Assembly (NCBI GenBank): GCA_903834675.1
Contig: CAILKC010000825.1
Span: 1-23,421, forward strand
Direction: 5' to 3'
DNA from: an uncultured Victivallales bacterium
Lineage (GTDB): Bacteria > Verrucomicrobiota > Lentisphaeria > Oligosphaerales > JAFGRS01
DNA: 23,421 nt
The notes under the pieces were generated by a model. That model saw only the letters and a program-made list of their open reading frames with translations. It had not been told where the DNA came from and searched no databases. Below are positions 15,123 to 23,421 of the stretch, in pieces (the stretch's first letter is position 1; every line of letters starts with the position of its first letter). The position numbers were made by a program, and so were the translations under genes.

Positions 15123-15940
15123 ATCTTCTTCGCCTCCGCCGTTACTACATGACTATGGAAGACGTTGACAATGTGGTCATGCAGTAGGTATGCACGCTCG
15201 ACCACCCAGTCGGCCTCGATGGGCGGGCCCTGCTGGCCTTCCCAGAAGTGATCGATGTCGATGAGCGTGACGAGGTCACCGGGAGCCGCGCGCTTCGGCC
15301 TCTTCGGTGCATCAACGATAAGGTCAGGAGGCAGATCAAGCCCCTGGTCATTCTGGTGCAATCGCACGACCAGAGTGCCACTCTGGTCACCCACCAAGCG
15401 GGTCCGCCCGGCCGCCTCGAAACCGCAACGGCGGGCCCCTTCCGGGAACGCGCCATCATCGAGTCCGCGTAAGCCTGGTTGCACGTATGTGCGGAAGTCC
15501 TCACCATTCCCTTGCCGCGGCCTGACGAGATCCACGTAGCGCAGACCCAGGCGCTGGAGGACTCCGTACCTGTCGTGCTCTGTAGCGTACAGCGCCGCGC
15601 CCAAAGCTGCCCCCAGTTGCTCTGCATACGCCTCGAATCTCTCGTATGTCGTTGCCTGCAACACTACCTGCTCGGAATCAATGATAACTGACCTGTCCCC
15701 CGCCCTCGTGAGGAACACCCACCGCTCTTTCTCGATAACCTGCATGCCCGCAGGGCCCAAGATTAGCTGCTTCGCCTTGCCCTGCTGCTGGATGGGGTAG
15801 CCAAGCTTCCGGAAAGCGTCCTGCACGGCCGGTATGTACGCAGCCACGTTCCCGATAGCGCTGAACTTCGCCTGGCACAGAACCATGACCAATGGTTGCT
15901 TGGACAACGGGATGTATTCGCACTGCCGGACGGGAGCCAT
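15113..15940 (-). CDS. TIGR04255 family protein
   Basis: A 275-residue protein matching the TIGR04255 family, sporadically distributed proteins of about this length with no established function. The N-terminal signature is visible: PLVMVLCQAKFSAIG, then YIPAVQDAFRKLGYP (35-49). The centre has the conserved LQRLGLRYVDLVRP, and the C-terminal half has the hydrophobic/acidic LVTLIDIDHFWEG. It heads a three-gene operon with the helix-turn-helix and SQDCD proteins. AGGTG five bases before the ATG supports the start. The sporadic distribution and the neighbourhood make a defence or toxin-antitoxin-like role plausible, but no catalytic motif is evident. Confidence 0.78.
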   Translation of the reverse strand: MAPVRQCEYIPLSKQPLVMVLCQAKFSAIGNVAAYIPAVQDAFRKLGYPIQQQGKAKQLILGPAGMQVIEKERWVFLTRAGDRSVIIDSEQVVLQATTYERFEAYAEQLGAALGAALYATEHDRYGVLQRLGLRYVDLVRPRQGNGEDFRTYVQPGLRGLDDGAFPEGARRCGFEAAGRTRLVGDQSGTLVVRLHQNDQGLDLPPDLIVDAPKRPKRAAPGDLVTLIDIDHFWEGQQGPPIEADWVVERAYLLHDHIVNVFHSHVVTAEAKKIWA

Positions 15941-15954
15941 GTATTCACCTGCTC

Positions 15955-15973
15955 TTTACACTCTGGTTTACAC
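15955..15973 (-). promoter_or_regulatory. direct repeat GTGTAAA x2 upstream of the TIGR04255 operon
   Basis: On the minus strand GTGTAAA occurs twice with a 12-base period, 15-33 bases before the ATG at 15940, in an AT-richer stretch. It may be an operator for the operon's own helix-turn-helix protein or part of a promoter. No convincing -35/-10 pair could be fixed. Confidence 0.25.
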
Positions 15974-16104
15974 CATATACGACCCGTCCCCGGAATGCCA
16001 GTTCCAAGAGCGTCAACCCGAAGTTATTTCTGTCCGCCCGGTATTGGCGGCCAACCACGCCCAAGCTGCCCCGGCATGGAGACCCATCTCAGCGGCCGTA
16101 GCCG

Positions 16105-16824
16105 TCATCTCTTGGCAGCGGTGTTCCGCCAACCGCACTCTTGGACCCTTGCCGCCGCCGCGGCCCAGGACTGTCGCGCTTCTTGCCGGTTGCAGCCCGG
16201 CGGGGCCAGGGCCCCGGCGTCGATGCAGGCGATGCCCAAGGCACGTAGGCGCGCTTGGGCCTTGGCCCCAAAGGCGACCACCGCAGCGCCGCGGAACAGC
16301 CGGAGCTGCGGGGCCAGGTAGCGCTCGGCGCAACGCTGGGCGACGCCTGCGGGGACATGGCCGCACTCCTTCGCGGCAGAGCACAGGCAGGACTCCGTGA
16401 TCCAGGCGTGGCGGAGTTGCTCGGAGAAGGCCATGCCGGGGAAGCAGAGGTCGAGGAAGGCCCGCGCATTGGCGTGGTATCGGTCGCGGCCATGGGCAAA
16501 GCAGCGGAAGGCGTGCGCCGTGCAACGGGCCAGGTAGTCGTCGGGGGTGGCCGCGGCGGGATAATGCTCGTCTGGGTGCGGATCGCCAGGCTCGGCGACC
16601 ACCATGATCACCCGTACGTCCTCGGCGCCCGCCAGAGCGCCACAACAGCCGCGCGGGATGTGTCCCTGCTCCGGGGCCCAGCGCATGGAGTCCCGGCAGG
16701 TGCCCTCGAACTCGGAACACGGGGCCAGAGCGGGCCGCATGATGGCCCTCACCGCCTCGCAGGGCAGGCCTAGCGACCCCGCAGTCCGTGCGTCCAGGCG
16801 TCTGACCATCTGTCCCCTCGCCAT
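16105..16824 (-). CDS. uracil-DNA-glycosylase-superfamily-like protein
   Basis: From the chosen start this protein has 239 residues. VRVIMVVAEPGDPHPDEHY (71-88) resembles the first UDG-superfamily motif (a strand, then a GEPG-like turn). It is followed by LCFPGMAF, WITESCLCS (a position like the NxxKC segment), and a C-terminal strand LFRGAAVVAFGAKAQARL, the typical LGxxA-like helix-cap motif, then APPGC. The N-terminus has a Cys group (C22, C36, C43, C60, C61) that might bind metal. The frame opens at a GTG one base after the hamB stop, but ATG 16824 is preferred: GGGGGTG precedes it, and the degraded copy at 13292 begins at the matching ATG. It could remove modified bases from phage DNA or repair host damage. 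Enzyme activity is inferred. Confidence 0.6.
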   Translation of the reverse strand: MARGQMVRRLDARTAGSLGLPCEAVRAIMRPALAPCSEFEGTCRDSMRWAPEQGHIPRGCCGALAGAEDVRVIMVVAEPGDPHPDEHYPAAATPDDYLARCTAHAFRCFAHGRDRYHANARAFLDLCFPGMAFSEQLRHAWITESCLCSAAKECGHVPAGVAQRCAERYLAPQLRLFRGAAVVAFGAKAQARLRALGIACIDAGALAPPGCNRQEARQSWAAAAARVQECGWRNTAAKR

Positions 16825-16897
16825 CAACACCCCCGCCTCCGCTGGGTAGGCACATGCCGCTGACGTGCCTGGAGCGCGAGAGCGCTCCGCCGCCACG

Positions 16898-19800
16898 CTA
16901 CCAGGTCCAGTCGGACACGGCGGATCGTGGCGTGACCATGTTCAGCCTGTTCTGGAAATGTGACGGGTAATCGGCCAGAACGGCTTCGATGTCGCGTCGC
17001 CTCGCCCTTAGGGCATCGAGAATGAACCGCTTGCTGGGCTCGGTCTGTGCCAGCACCTGCGCCAAGTCCTGCGAGAGCGGCCGGTCAGCAAACCCCAGTT
17101 CGTACAGGATGACCTCGCGCTCGCCGGGCAACCCGTACTTCAGGCGTTTCTGGAAGGTTGCCAGCATGCGGAGTAGCCACTCGCTCTCCGGCGACTGAAG
17201 CTCAACCATCTCACTCACGGCTCCTGCGATTATGCTTCCCTCGTACCCCAACGCATTCTCGCACAGGTCAACGGTGTGGGTGATAGTGCACTTCCTCGGC
17301 CGGTCGCCCCGGCCGATCCGGGCGTCGGAGATGCGGTCGAAGAGGGCATCGAAGGGCTCCCCGGCCAACCAGCCATCCGCCACCAACCGAAGCGATTCCG
17401 GCGACGTGCAGTTGCGGAACGTCCGGTTCACGATCTGCTCTGAGAGTAAGGGCCACATGATGCCGAGTAGCGAGTCCACGTCTGGGCACCCTAGCAGTTG
17501 GTCGATGTCCTGGCCGACCCACGCCTCGGTCGCCATGCAGTCAGTCAGCCCCAGCAGGGTCCGCCCGAACGCATTCCGCCGCTGCGCATCGGGAACTCGC
17601 GCGGCAAGATCGCCGGCCAGAAGCCGGAACAGCCCGCGCAGGTTGCTCTTGCCAGCCTCGTCTGCCATCGCGAAGGCCAGAGTAGCCTCGGCCAACTCGT
17701 CGGTCCCGATCTCACCGTCCGGCATGAACCACTCGTCAGAGTGGGCCAACAGGTAGCTCTGGATCGCCCTGATCGCAGTCGCCTTGGCTGCTAGCTGGCT
17801 CAGGACACCATCCTCGCTGTACCCGGTGTGCTCCCGGGCGATGGTGGCAGCGATCTCCGCGAATCGTCCTGGGGCTGTCAGGTACTCATTCGCCAAGTCA
17901 AGCGGCTGAGTGGGCAGGGGGTTCTTCTGTTGGTCGTCGTGAATGGGCTCCAGCACCTCAGCGATGGCGCTCGTACAGGGCTCTGCCTTCTCCGGGTTCA
18001 GAAGATCCCGCGCCTGACTCCACTGCCAGTTTCTACCGTGAACCTTCCGGTTATCGAAAGCCTTGGGGTCGGCGAAGATGACGGTCCCCTCGGTGTGCTT
18101 GCCTGCACGCCCGACTCGGCCCATGAGGTTCTGGAAGTCACGGACTTTCATGCAATCCACTCCCTGGTAGACACTTGTTACTATCAGGTAGCGGATAGGC
18201 AGGTTCACTCCCTGGGCCAGGGTCGACGTACATACGACGAACCGGGCCTGTCCCTTCTGCATGGCGTGTTCGACGGCTAGCCGGATGCCGTGGGGCATGC
18301 CGGCGTGGTGGGCGAAGATGCCGAGGGTGGCGCTCCTCGTCGCGTCCGCGTCTGCGCCAAGATTGCGTTCGTGCTGGACCACTAGCCGGTGGATCTCGTC
18401 GGCATCCGAGCTGCGCGCGGGCGCCGGGATCCGCAGGCCTCGGCCGAAGCATTCGACAGCCCGTGCACATATGCCTGATGCGGTGTCTTTTCGCCCGCAG
18501 AACACGGCCACACTACCGTTAGAAACCAGCCTAAGTCCCAGGTACAGCGCAATGTCGTTGGGCTTGCCCTTCTCCGGGAAGGACCGCTGCACCCGTTCGC
18601 CCCCTTGGCGGAGCAGTGCGGTCTGCTCGATCACGCGCGGCACGAAGAACTCCTCTTGCCGCGGGTCCTCGGGGGCCACAAACTGCAACTGGCCAAGCGT
18701 CTTGGTCCAACTGGTGAACGCTACGCTACGGTATGTGGGGCTCAGGCCCTGACCGGATACACATTTGCCACCGTCCCCCAGCAGCCATTCCCGTACCTGA
18801 TCCGCATTTGCTATGACCGCCGAGATCAGCAGTACCTGTGCCCCCGGCGGGAGTTCCCGTCTGATCGCCGCCAGGAGCAGCTCGTAGTTCACTCCGCGCG
18901 TGCTGTCGTCGAACAGGTGCCCCTCGTCGTAGATCACCAGGCCGATCTGGGCCGCCAGTTCCGGGTGGTGCCGAAGTACATAGTGGAGTTTCTCAGGCGT
19001 GACGACCAAGACCTGTCGCCGCCCCAGGAAGGCCAGGACATTGAAGTCGCCTTGGAGGACATCGGACAGCTCGTCCACCCGGATGCTCTCGCCAGTGAAT
19101 GCGGCATGGAGGTCCCCCGATATCTCATGACACAGTGCCCGGAAAGGGGCCACGATCACGGCAAGAGACGTTCGCCCGGAGATGAAAGCGCTCCGCACCA
19201 CGAGCTCAGTTGCCTTCGTCTTTCCGGCGCTGGTCGGCATCTGCACCACCGCTGACGCGCCGCGCAGGACTCCGTTCTCGCCGAGAAGCCTCTGTGCTGG
19301 CCACAGCTCCCGGATGAAGGTTGGCTTCGATGCAGCGCTCTCCCACTGGTCAATCGCCAGGTCGGTGAACGTCGGCAGGCAGGTCCACGTCGAGTACTCG
19401 ATCCGTTTCCTCAGCACGGCAGCGACTGCGTCCGCGAGAAGGAGTTCGCGAGGCGTTCCTGACCGGTAGGCGGTCTGCCTCAAGCGCTCCGCGACCTCGA
19501 TCGTGGCATTCCTGTCGGCACCAGTCTGCCGGAAGGTCGCGTAAGCCTCGAACAGCGATCCAAGGGGATGCCCCCTCGGGAGAGTGCCGAGCCAGCCAGC
19601 CAAGGTTGGCTCGTCACGCAGAAGGGCGAGCAGAACCCCTGCCATATCGCCTGCTTCCAGCGCTAGCGCATCCGAGTCGAGTTCGCTCGCAAGGACCGCT
19701 GAGCTACCGGGCATATCGCACAGGTAGTAGCAGGTTGCTGCACAGAGAGCGCTATAGACGTCCAGGCCCGATGCAAGCCGGCTCCCAGGCAGTGCGTCGA

Positions 19801-20068
19801 AGAACCGCGAGGCGAAGCGCAGTGCGTCCTCCTTCTCGCTGACCAGAGCGCGATCACACGGCTCTCCATTGGTGTACGCCGCGAAATCCCCTAGGGCCCC
19901 GACCGCAAGGTCGAGCAGGGCCACAGGAGAGGGGTCTTCTGGAATCCTGATGCTGTGGTACTCTGTGGGGACGCCGTACTCCCACATCTTGGCCTTGGCC
20001 TGGGTGATTCCCAGCAGGTAACGGGCGCGCCGCTCAGGCTTCACGGGCGGCCCTCCCGTAAAGATCAT
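16898..20068 (-). CDS. hamB: Hachiman HamB, Ski2-like SF2 helicase
   Basis: This 1056-residue protein is the helicase of the Hachiman anti-phage system. In the family HamB senses damaged or unusual DNA and holds the nuclease HamA inactive until it is activated. Motifs seen: PTSAGKT (278-284), APFRALCHE (307-315), TPEKLHYVL (357-365), DEGH (381-384), ISAV (415-418), FAHHAGM (585-591), STLAQGVNLP (615-624) and QNLMGRVGRAG (646-656). The N-terminal start MIFTGG is kept because the RARYLLGITQAKAKM segment just after it looks conserved. The ~250-residue N-terminal extension and the long C-terminal helical part fit the family. The start overlaps the hamA end by 35 bases. All ATPase residues are intact, so the protein should be functional. 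Confidence 0.9.
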   Translation of the reverse strand: MIFTGGPPVKPERRARYLLGITQAKAKMWEYGVPTEYHSIRIPEDPSPVALLDLAVGALGDFAAYTNGEPCDRALVSEKEDALRFASRFFDALPGSRLASGLDVYSALCAATCYYLCDMPGSSAVLASELDSDALALEAGDMAGVLLALLRDEPTLAGWLGTLPRGHPLGSLFEAYATFRQTGADRNATIEVAERLRQTAYRSGTPRELLLADAVAAVLRKRIEYSTWTCLPTFTDLAIDQWESAASKPTFIRELWPAQRLLGENGVLRGASAVVQMPTSAGKTKATELVVRSAFISGRTSLAVIVAPFRALCHEISGDLHAAFTGESIRVDELSDVLQGDFNVLAFLGRRQVLVVTPEKLHYVLRHHPELAAQIGLVIYDEGHLFDDSTRGVNYELLLAAIRRELPPGAQVLLISAVIANADQVREWLLGDGGKCVSGQGLSPTYRSVAFTSWTKTLGQLQFVAPEDPRQEEFFVPRVIEQTALLRQGGERVQRSFPEKGKPNDIALYLGLRLVSNGSVAVFCGRKDTASGICARAVECFGRGLRIPAPARSSDADEIHRLVVQHERNLGADADATRSATLGIFAHHAGMPHGIRLAVEHAMQKGQARFVVCTSTLAQGVNLPIRYLIVTSVYQGVDCMKVRDFQNLMGRVGRAGKHTEGTVIFADPKAFDNRKVHGRNWQWSQARDLLNPEKAEPCTSAIAEVLEPIHDDQQKNPLPTQPLDLANEYLTAPGRFAEIAATIAREHTGYSEDGVLSQLAAKATAIRAIQSYLLAHSDEWFMPDGEIGTDELAEATLAFAMADEAGKSNLRGLFRLLAGDLAARVPDAQRRNAFGRTLLGLTDCMATEAWVGQDIDQLLGCPDVDSLLGIMWPLLSEQIVNRTFRNCTSPESLRLVADGWLAGEPFDALFDRISDARIGRGDRPRKCTITHTVDLCENALGYEGSIIAGAVSEMVELQSPESEWLLRMLATFQKRLKYGLPGEREVILYELGFADRPLSQDLAQVLAQTEPSKRFILDALRARRRDIEAVLADYPSHFQNRLNMVTPRSAVSDWTW

Positions 20069-20867
20069 GCACCAGGCGCATGAGGTCGTCGCCCTTGATC
20101 ACGACAAGGGCCAGATTGGCCGCGTTTGGGTGCTTCGACGCGTCGGTGCCGGCCAGTGTCGCGGGGTCGTAGGCTGTGGTTGTGAGAACCGCAGCGGCCC
20201 CGGAGACCTCGTGGTATGGCCGGTCGGCTTTGTCCTGGAATCGCTCGACACGGGCAGCCTCATCATGCCGCCCATCGCGTAGACATCGACGTTTGAGCGC
20301 ATTCAGTATCTCTGCCTTGCGGACGCGGAAGTCCTTCGCAGAGTCATCCGCCGCCTCCTGAAGCCGGTTCCGCGGCATGGGACCGCTGAGGCGGGCTTTG
20401 ACCTCGAACAGCGTCAGCGTGTCTCCCGGCGATTCGCCAGCCCCGACAAACTGGAATCCAATGATATCTGCTCCTCTGGTCGACTCGTTTCTGGAGGCCT
20501 TTGAGTCGTAGCGGAAGCGAGGTGTCCAGTGCCTAAGCACGTACTCCAGGTAGTCGGTCAGTAGGATCTCGGCGAAATCTCCCGCTCGGACGCTTGGGCC
20601 CGGTTTTCCCGTGCTGTCTGGGAACACCAGGTTCTTCAGATAGTCTTCCTTACTTAGCCCAGTGCCACTCCGCAGAGCATCGATCTCGTCGTCACCGCAG
20701 TAGTGGTGGCGGAAGTGCTTGGCCCAGGCCGAGAGTACTGCGTCAACAGGTTGGTGCTGGAACTCGTAGACTTCGACTGCCTTCCCGTCCTTTGTAGTGA
20801 GGGGCCTACCGGTGTTCACAAGCCACGAATCGACATGGGCCGACGTCCACGGGCCGGATGTGCTCAT
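20034..20867 (-). CDS. hamA: Hachiman HamA, DUF1837 nuclease
   Basis: This 277-residue protein matches DUF1837/HamA, the effector nuclease of Hachiman, which degrades DNA once HamB releases it. A PD-(D/E)XK core is readable: RAGDFAEILLTDYLEYVL with E100, the RGADIIGFQF strand with D134, and LTLFEVKARL with E155 and K157. All four expected catalytic residues are present. Its length is typical for the family. Its ATG overlaps the stop of the upstream methyltransferase fragment (ATGA), and its end overlaps hamB, so the three genes should be translated together. Confidence 0.9.
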   Translation of the reverse strand: MSTSGPWTSAHVDSWLVNTGRPLTTKDGKAVEVYEFQHQPVDAVLSAWAKHFRHHYCGDDEIDALRSGTGLSKEDYLKNLVFPDSTGKPGPSVRAGDFAEILLTDYLEYVLRHWTPRFRYDSKASRNESTRGADIIGFQFVGAGESPGDTLTLFEVKARLSGPMPRNRLQEAADDSAKDFRVRKAEILNALKRRCLRDGRHDEAARVERFQDKADRPYHEVSGAAAVLTTTAYDPATLAGTDASKHPNAANLALVVIKGDDLMRLVHDLYGRAAREA

Positions 20868-23281
20868 GCGTCGGCCCTACCGTTCTGGGCCGCATGCTTG
20901 AAAAGCGGGCCGTAGTCGGACGGGGACTCAGGAACGCCAACGGCGGGCGGGGGGCTCGCAGCCTTCTTCCGGCCCTTCTTCCGCGCTCCGGGCTCCGGGC
21001 CTTGCGCTTCCTCGACACTCGACCCTTCAGCCCCTCGACCGCCGGCCGTCGGCCCCCGATCACTGATCGCTGGTAACTCGATCACTGGTTTCGGCAGGGA
21101 TTCGTTGAGGGGGATGTCCCAATAGGGGTCGTGCTTCCGGGTGAAGGCGTCGAGGCCGATGGCCTTGAGTTCGTCGAAGGCGGCGAGGCAAAGATCGGGG
21201 GCCTTCCGGTAGCTCTTGTGGGAGAAGGTGGAGAGGACGTGGGCGTACTGCTCACGGGTCAGGCCGTAGGCGTCGGCGACCACGGCGTCGATGGCGGCCC
21301 GCACGGCCCAGCGCGCGTCGTCGCCCTCCAGCACCGGCCAGGTGAACGGCGCCCGCCCCGGCTCACGCCACGCATCCCCGACCTGCTCGCGCCAGAGAGG
21401 CGCGTAACCGGCGTGGTTGCAGGTGAGGCGAGTCGATCCGTGTATGACGAAACCGGCCATAGGGGCGCTGGCAATCGGCAGCGGAACGCGGGACAGCATG
21501 AACAAGGTTACATGCGTCTGGGCCCAGAAGCGAAGCAGGAAATCCTGAATGAACGAGTTCCCCACACCCGCCAGCAGCAGAGACGCGCTCACCGAGTGCC
21601 TGTCGGGTGTTATGTCCGACGCGGCGTTCCTGCACGTTACGTGTGGAGGCGCAAGGACGCAGAAGATGCCAGTCCTCTCGTTCGTCGAGCAGGACACCTC
21701 ACGATAGACAAGCCGGAAGTAACGACATATGGATAGCCAGCGTGGCCGAGACTGGAGGTTTGCGAGGCTGACCAGATAGCGTGGCCGGATCTCCCAACGG
21801 TCCTCGAACTGCCAGAAGGTCTTCCCCTCGTGCATGGCCACAAGCCCCCGCTCAAGCAATCCACTCGCCACGATGGGATCGCGTGGGTCCTCCCCACGCT
21901 GTAGCTCGCCATCGGTCAGCGTGAAGAAGTCACCGCCTGCCATCGGGAGCTCGGATGTGTTGGGCGTGATGCCGTGGCGTGCAAGATAGCCGCCGATTGT
22001 CTCTGGGGCCCGGTAGCAGGTCTGGGACACCCGCACGTCAGTGCCTGAGCGGGCCTCGAGGAGTGACAGGTATTCACCACCTGTGCTTCGGACGAATCCG
22101 AGAGAGTAAGTCGTGCGCGCATCGCTGATGCCGCCAAACAGCCACTCGTCGTCGTGCAGGTAGAAGGCGCAGGGGAACTCCGTGGTGGGCCCCGGCGCAC
22201 CGGCCACCACGAGGGCGAACTTGAAGCTGCGGTGGATGTCGAAGAGCTTCCGCTTGTTCTCGAACGAGTAGCAGCAGCGTAGTGCCATCTGCTCCAGGTA
22301 CAGTCGCCGAACCCCGGTAGCGCCCTCGTTGGCGTGGAAGGCAGAGGGCACCAGTACCCCGGTCAGGCCGCCGAGGCCGAGCACCTGCGAGTTGCGCTCC
22401 ATGAAGACGCGGAAGGAGTCGAGCTGGCGACCGCACAGATCCCCCTCCAGAAAGACCTTCTGGAAGTGGTAAAGCTGGTCGATGCTGCGCTTGATCTCCT
22501 CGAACTCCTCTTTGTAGCGGTCGAAAAGCGGGCCGCAGGCCGGGTCAGCGATCAACCGCTTCTCGATAGCCTCGCGTTCGCGCTTGGTCGGGGCGTCCAG
22601 GATAGTGAAGTCGAAGTTGGCGAAGAACTCCTTGGACTTGAACTGGATGGCGTCCCACGGCGGGTTGCCGACAACGGTGTCGAAGCCTGACCGTGCGCTC
22701 GGGTCACCGGAGCGCCAGAAGACTTCAGGGAAGGCGAGGTCGAACGGGACAGCGCTGCGGCCCTTGTCGACCATCGCTTGCAGGCGCGGGTTGGCGGCGA
22801 TCAGTGCGGCCCCGTCCGCACCCTCGACTATCGCCTTCACCAACTGGGCGTAGGCCTCGTCGTCGCAGGCGGGCAGGCCGAGCATGACGCCGCCGGACCA
22901 GGCCGCCGCCAGCAGCCGCAGCGGGGCCAGACGTTCATCCAGACGGGCCTTGGCCTGCTGCTTGGCCTGGAGCTCGCCGAGGTTGACGCCGACGGAGGCC
23001 TCGAGTTCGCGGACTTCGCAGAGGGCGCCCCGCAGTGCCTCGGTGAGCTTCTCCTTGAGACCCGTCATGTAGAGCTCGTTGGCCGGCAGTGGGGTCTGCG
23101 TACCCGGCCTATTCAGCAGGTGTTCGAAAAAGGGGCCGGTCAGGGAGTTGCCGGCGACCAGGCGGTGGTCGAGGAAGGTCAGGGGCATGCCCTCGGCATG
23201 GGTCTCGATCCAGAGCGAGAGCTTGGCCAGCTCGACCGCGAGCGGGTTGAGGTCGACGCCATAGAGGCAATGCACGGCCAC
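20864..23281 (-). CDS. N6-adenine DNA methyltransferase (Eco57I/type IIG-like), N-terminally truncated
   Basis: This is an open frame of 805 residues from a GTG. It opens inside a methyltransferase domain: CLYGVDLNPLAVELAKLSLW (5-24) normally follows the SAM-binding motif I, and the catalytic NPPW (206-209) lies in FDTVVGNPPWD. Later regions look like the target-recognition part. A Pro/Lys-rich tail (GARKKGRKKAASPPP) ends the protein. Homologues usually have several hundred more N-terminal residues, including the DPACGSG-type motif I, which is absent here: upstream, the frame meets a TAG at 23312-23314. No ribosome-binding site precedes the GTG. It is probably inactive unless the missing part is supplied separately. 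The ATGA overlap with hamA suggests that an intact ancestor was part of the Hachiman operon. Confidence 0.78.
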   Translation of the reverse strand: MAVHCLYGVDLNPLAVELAKLSLWIETHAEGMPLTFLDHRLVAGNSLTGPFFEHLLNRPGTQTPLPANELYMTGLKEKLTEALRGALCEVRELEASVGVNLGELQAKQQAKARLDERLAPLRLLAAAWSGGVMLGLPACDDEAYAQLVKAIVEGADGAALIAANPRLQAMVDKGRSAVPFDLAFPEVFWRSGDPSARSGFDTVVGNPPWDAIQFKSKEFFANFDFTILDAPTKREREAIEKRLIADPACGPLFDRYKEEFEEIKRSIDQLYHFQKVFLEGDLCGRQLDSFRVFMERNSQVLGLGGLTGVLVPSAFHANEGATGVRRLYLEQMALRCCYSFENKRKLFDIHRSFKFALVVAGAPGPTTEFPCAFYLHDDEWLFGGISDARTTYSLGFVRSTGGEYLSLLEARSGTDVRVSQTCYRAPETIGGYLARHGITPNTSELPMAGGDFFTLTDGELQRGEDPRDPIVASGLLERGLVAMHEGKTFWQFEDRWEIRPRYLVSLANLQSRPRWLSICRYFRLVYREVSCSTNERTGIFCVLAPPHVTCRNAASDITPDRHSVSASLLLAGVGNSFIQDFLLRFWAQTHVTLFMLSRVPLPIASAPMAGFVIHGSTRLTCNHAGYAPLWREQVGDAWREPGRAPFTWPVLEGDDARWAVRAAIDAVVADAYGLTREQYAHVLSTFSHKSYRKAPDLCLAAFDELKAIGLDAFTRKHDPYWDIPLNESLPKPVIELPAISDRGPTAGGRGAEGSSVEEAQGPEPGARKKGRKKAASPPPAVGVPESPSDYGPLFKHAAQNGRADA

Positions 23282-23326
23282 TAGCCTGGATTCCCACGGC
23301 CTGCCGCCAAACTAACACCACGGGGG

Positions 23327-23421
23327 TCACCCGAGGCAGAGCCGCAACCTGCGGCCGGCGAGCCAGGGCAGTGGCGTTGCGGTCTCGGCGAGTCCGGCGG
23401 CGACCAGCATGGGGTTGTGCG
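23327..23421 (-). CDS. possible 3' end of an upstream gene (partial)
   Basis: A frame open from the window edge encodes HNPMLVAAGLAETATPLPW and ends in RRLRLCLG with a TGA. It is too short to identify. It could be the end of a gene, or an out-of-frame piece of the truncated methyltransferase, but it contains no motif I. The following 45 bases hold no recognisable element. Confidence 0.2.
   Translation of the reverse strand, partial: HNPMLVAAGLAETATPLPWLAGRRLRLCLG

Noticed and set aside
16013..16855. A 280-codon minus-strand frame overlapping the UDG-like gene
   Set aside because: Its translation is low-complexity Gly/Arg/Pro-rich; the alternative frame has UDG-like motifs and a related remnant at 13292.
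1..23421. CRISPR array, tRNA, rRNA or intact insertion sequence
   Set aside because: No regularly spaced repeats, cloverleaf pattern, rRNA-like stretch or transposase motif was seen when reading both strands.

Overview
This is a compact stretch of an anti-phage defence island from a GC-rich bacterium. Third codon positions are strongly G/C, and several starts have clear Shine-Dalgarno sequences such as AAGGAG. The lineage cannot be fixed from the sequence; a proteobacterium or another high-GC phylum is plausible. No housekeeping gene, tRNA, rRNA, CRISPR array or intact transposase was seen. Every confidently called gene lies on the minus strand, so transcription runs from high to low coordinates. 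The many long plus-strand frames are antisense shadows of GC-rich genes.

In transcription order (right to left). (1) 23421-16105: a possible gene end, then an N6-adenine DNA methyltransferase that has lost its N-terminal SAM-binding motif. It overlaps hamA by four bases, and hamA overlaps hamB. HamA (DUF1837 nuclease) and HamB (Ski2-like helicase) form a Hachiman system, followed by a uracil-DNA-glycosylase-superfamily protein. (2) 15940-13559: a tight three-gene operon of a TIGR04255-family protein, a helix-turn-helix protein and an unrecognised protein with an SQDCD motif. (3) 13558-13017: a graveyard of gene scraps, namely a TPR-protein C-terminus and a degraded second copy of the start of the glycosylase-like gene. 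(4) 13016-11187: a GmrSD-like (DUF262 + DUF1524 HNH) type IV restriction endonuclease. (5) 11025-7694: a receiver-domain protein, a Cys-rich histidine-kinase-like ATPase and an RxxxxH HEPN protein in one array. This is the best candidate for an undescribed system. (6) 7495-540: AbiEi antitoxin, AbiEii nucleotidyltransferase toxin and a 1781-residue DUF1998-type helicase with a C-terminal DUF559/Vsr-like nuclease, in one operon. (7) 539-1: a poorly explained left edge with one possible small plus-strand frame.

The island therefore appears to hold at least four defence modules, with different likely modes: DNA surveillance by helicase-nucleases (Hachiman and the giant helicase), modified-DNA restriction (GmrSD-like), toxin-antitoxin abortive infection (AbiE), and a phosphorelay-linked HEPN RNase. 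Functions come from motifs and remembered family features. No database search was run.
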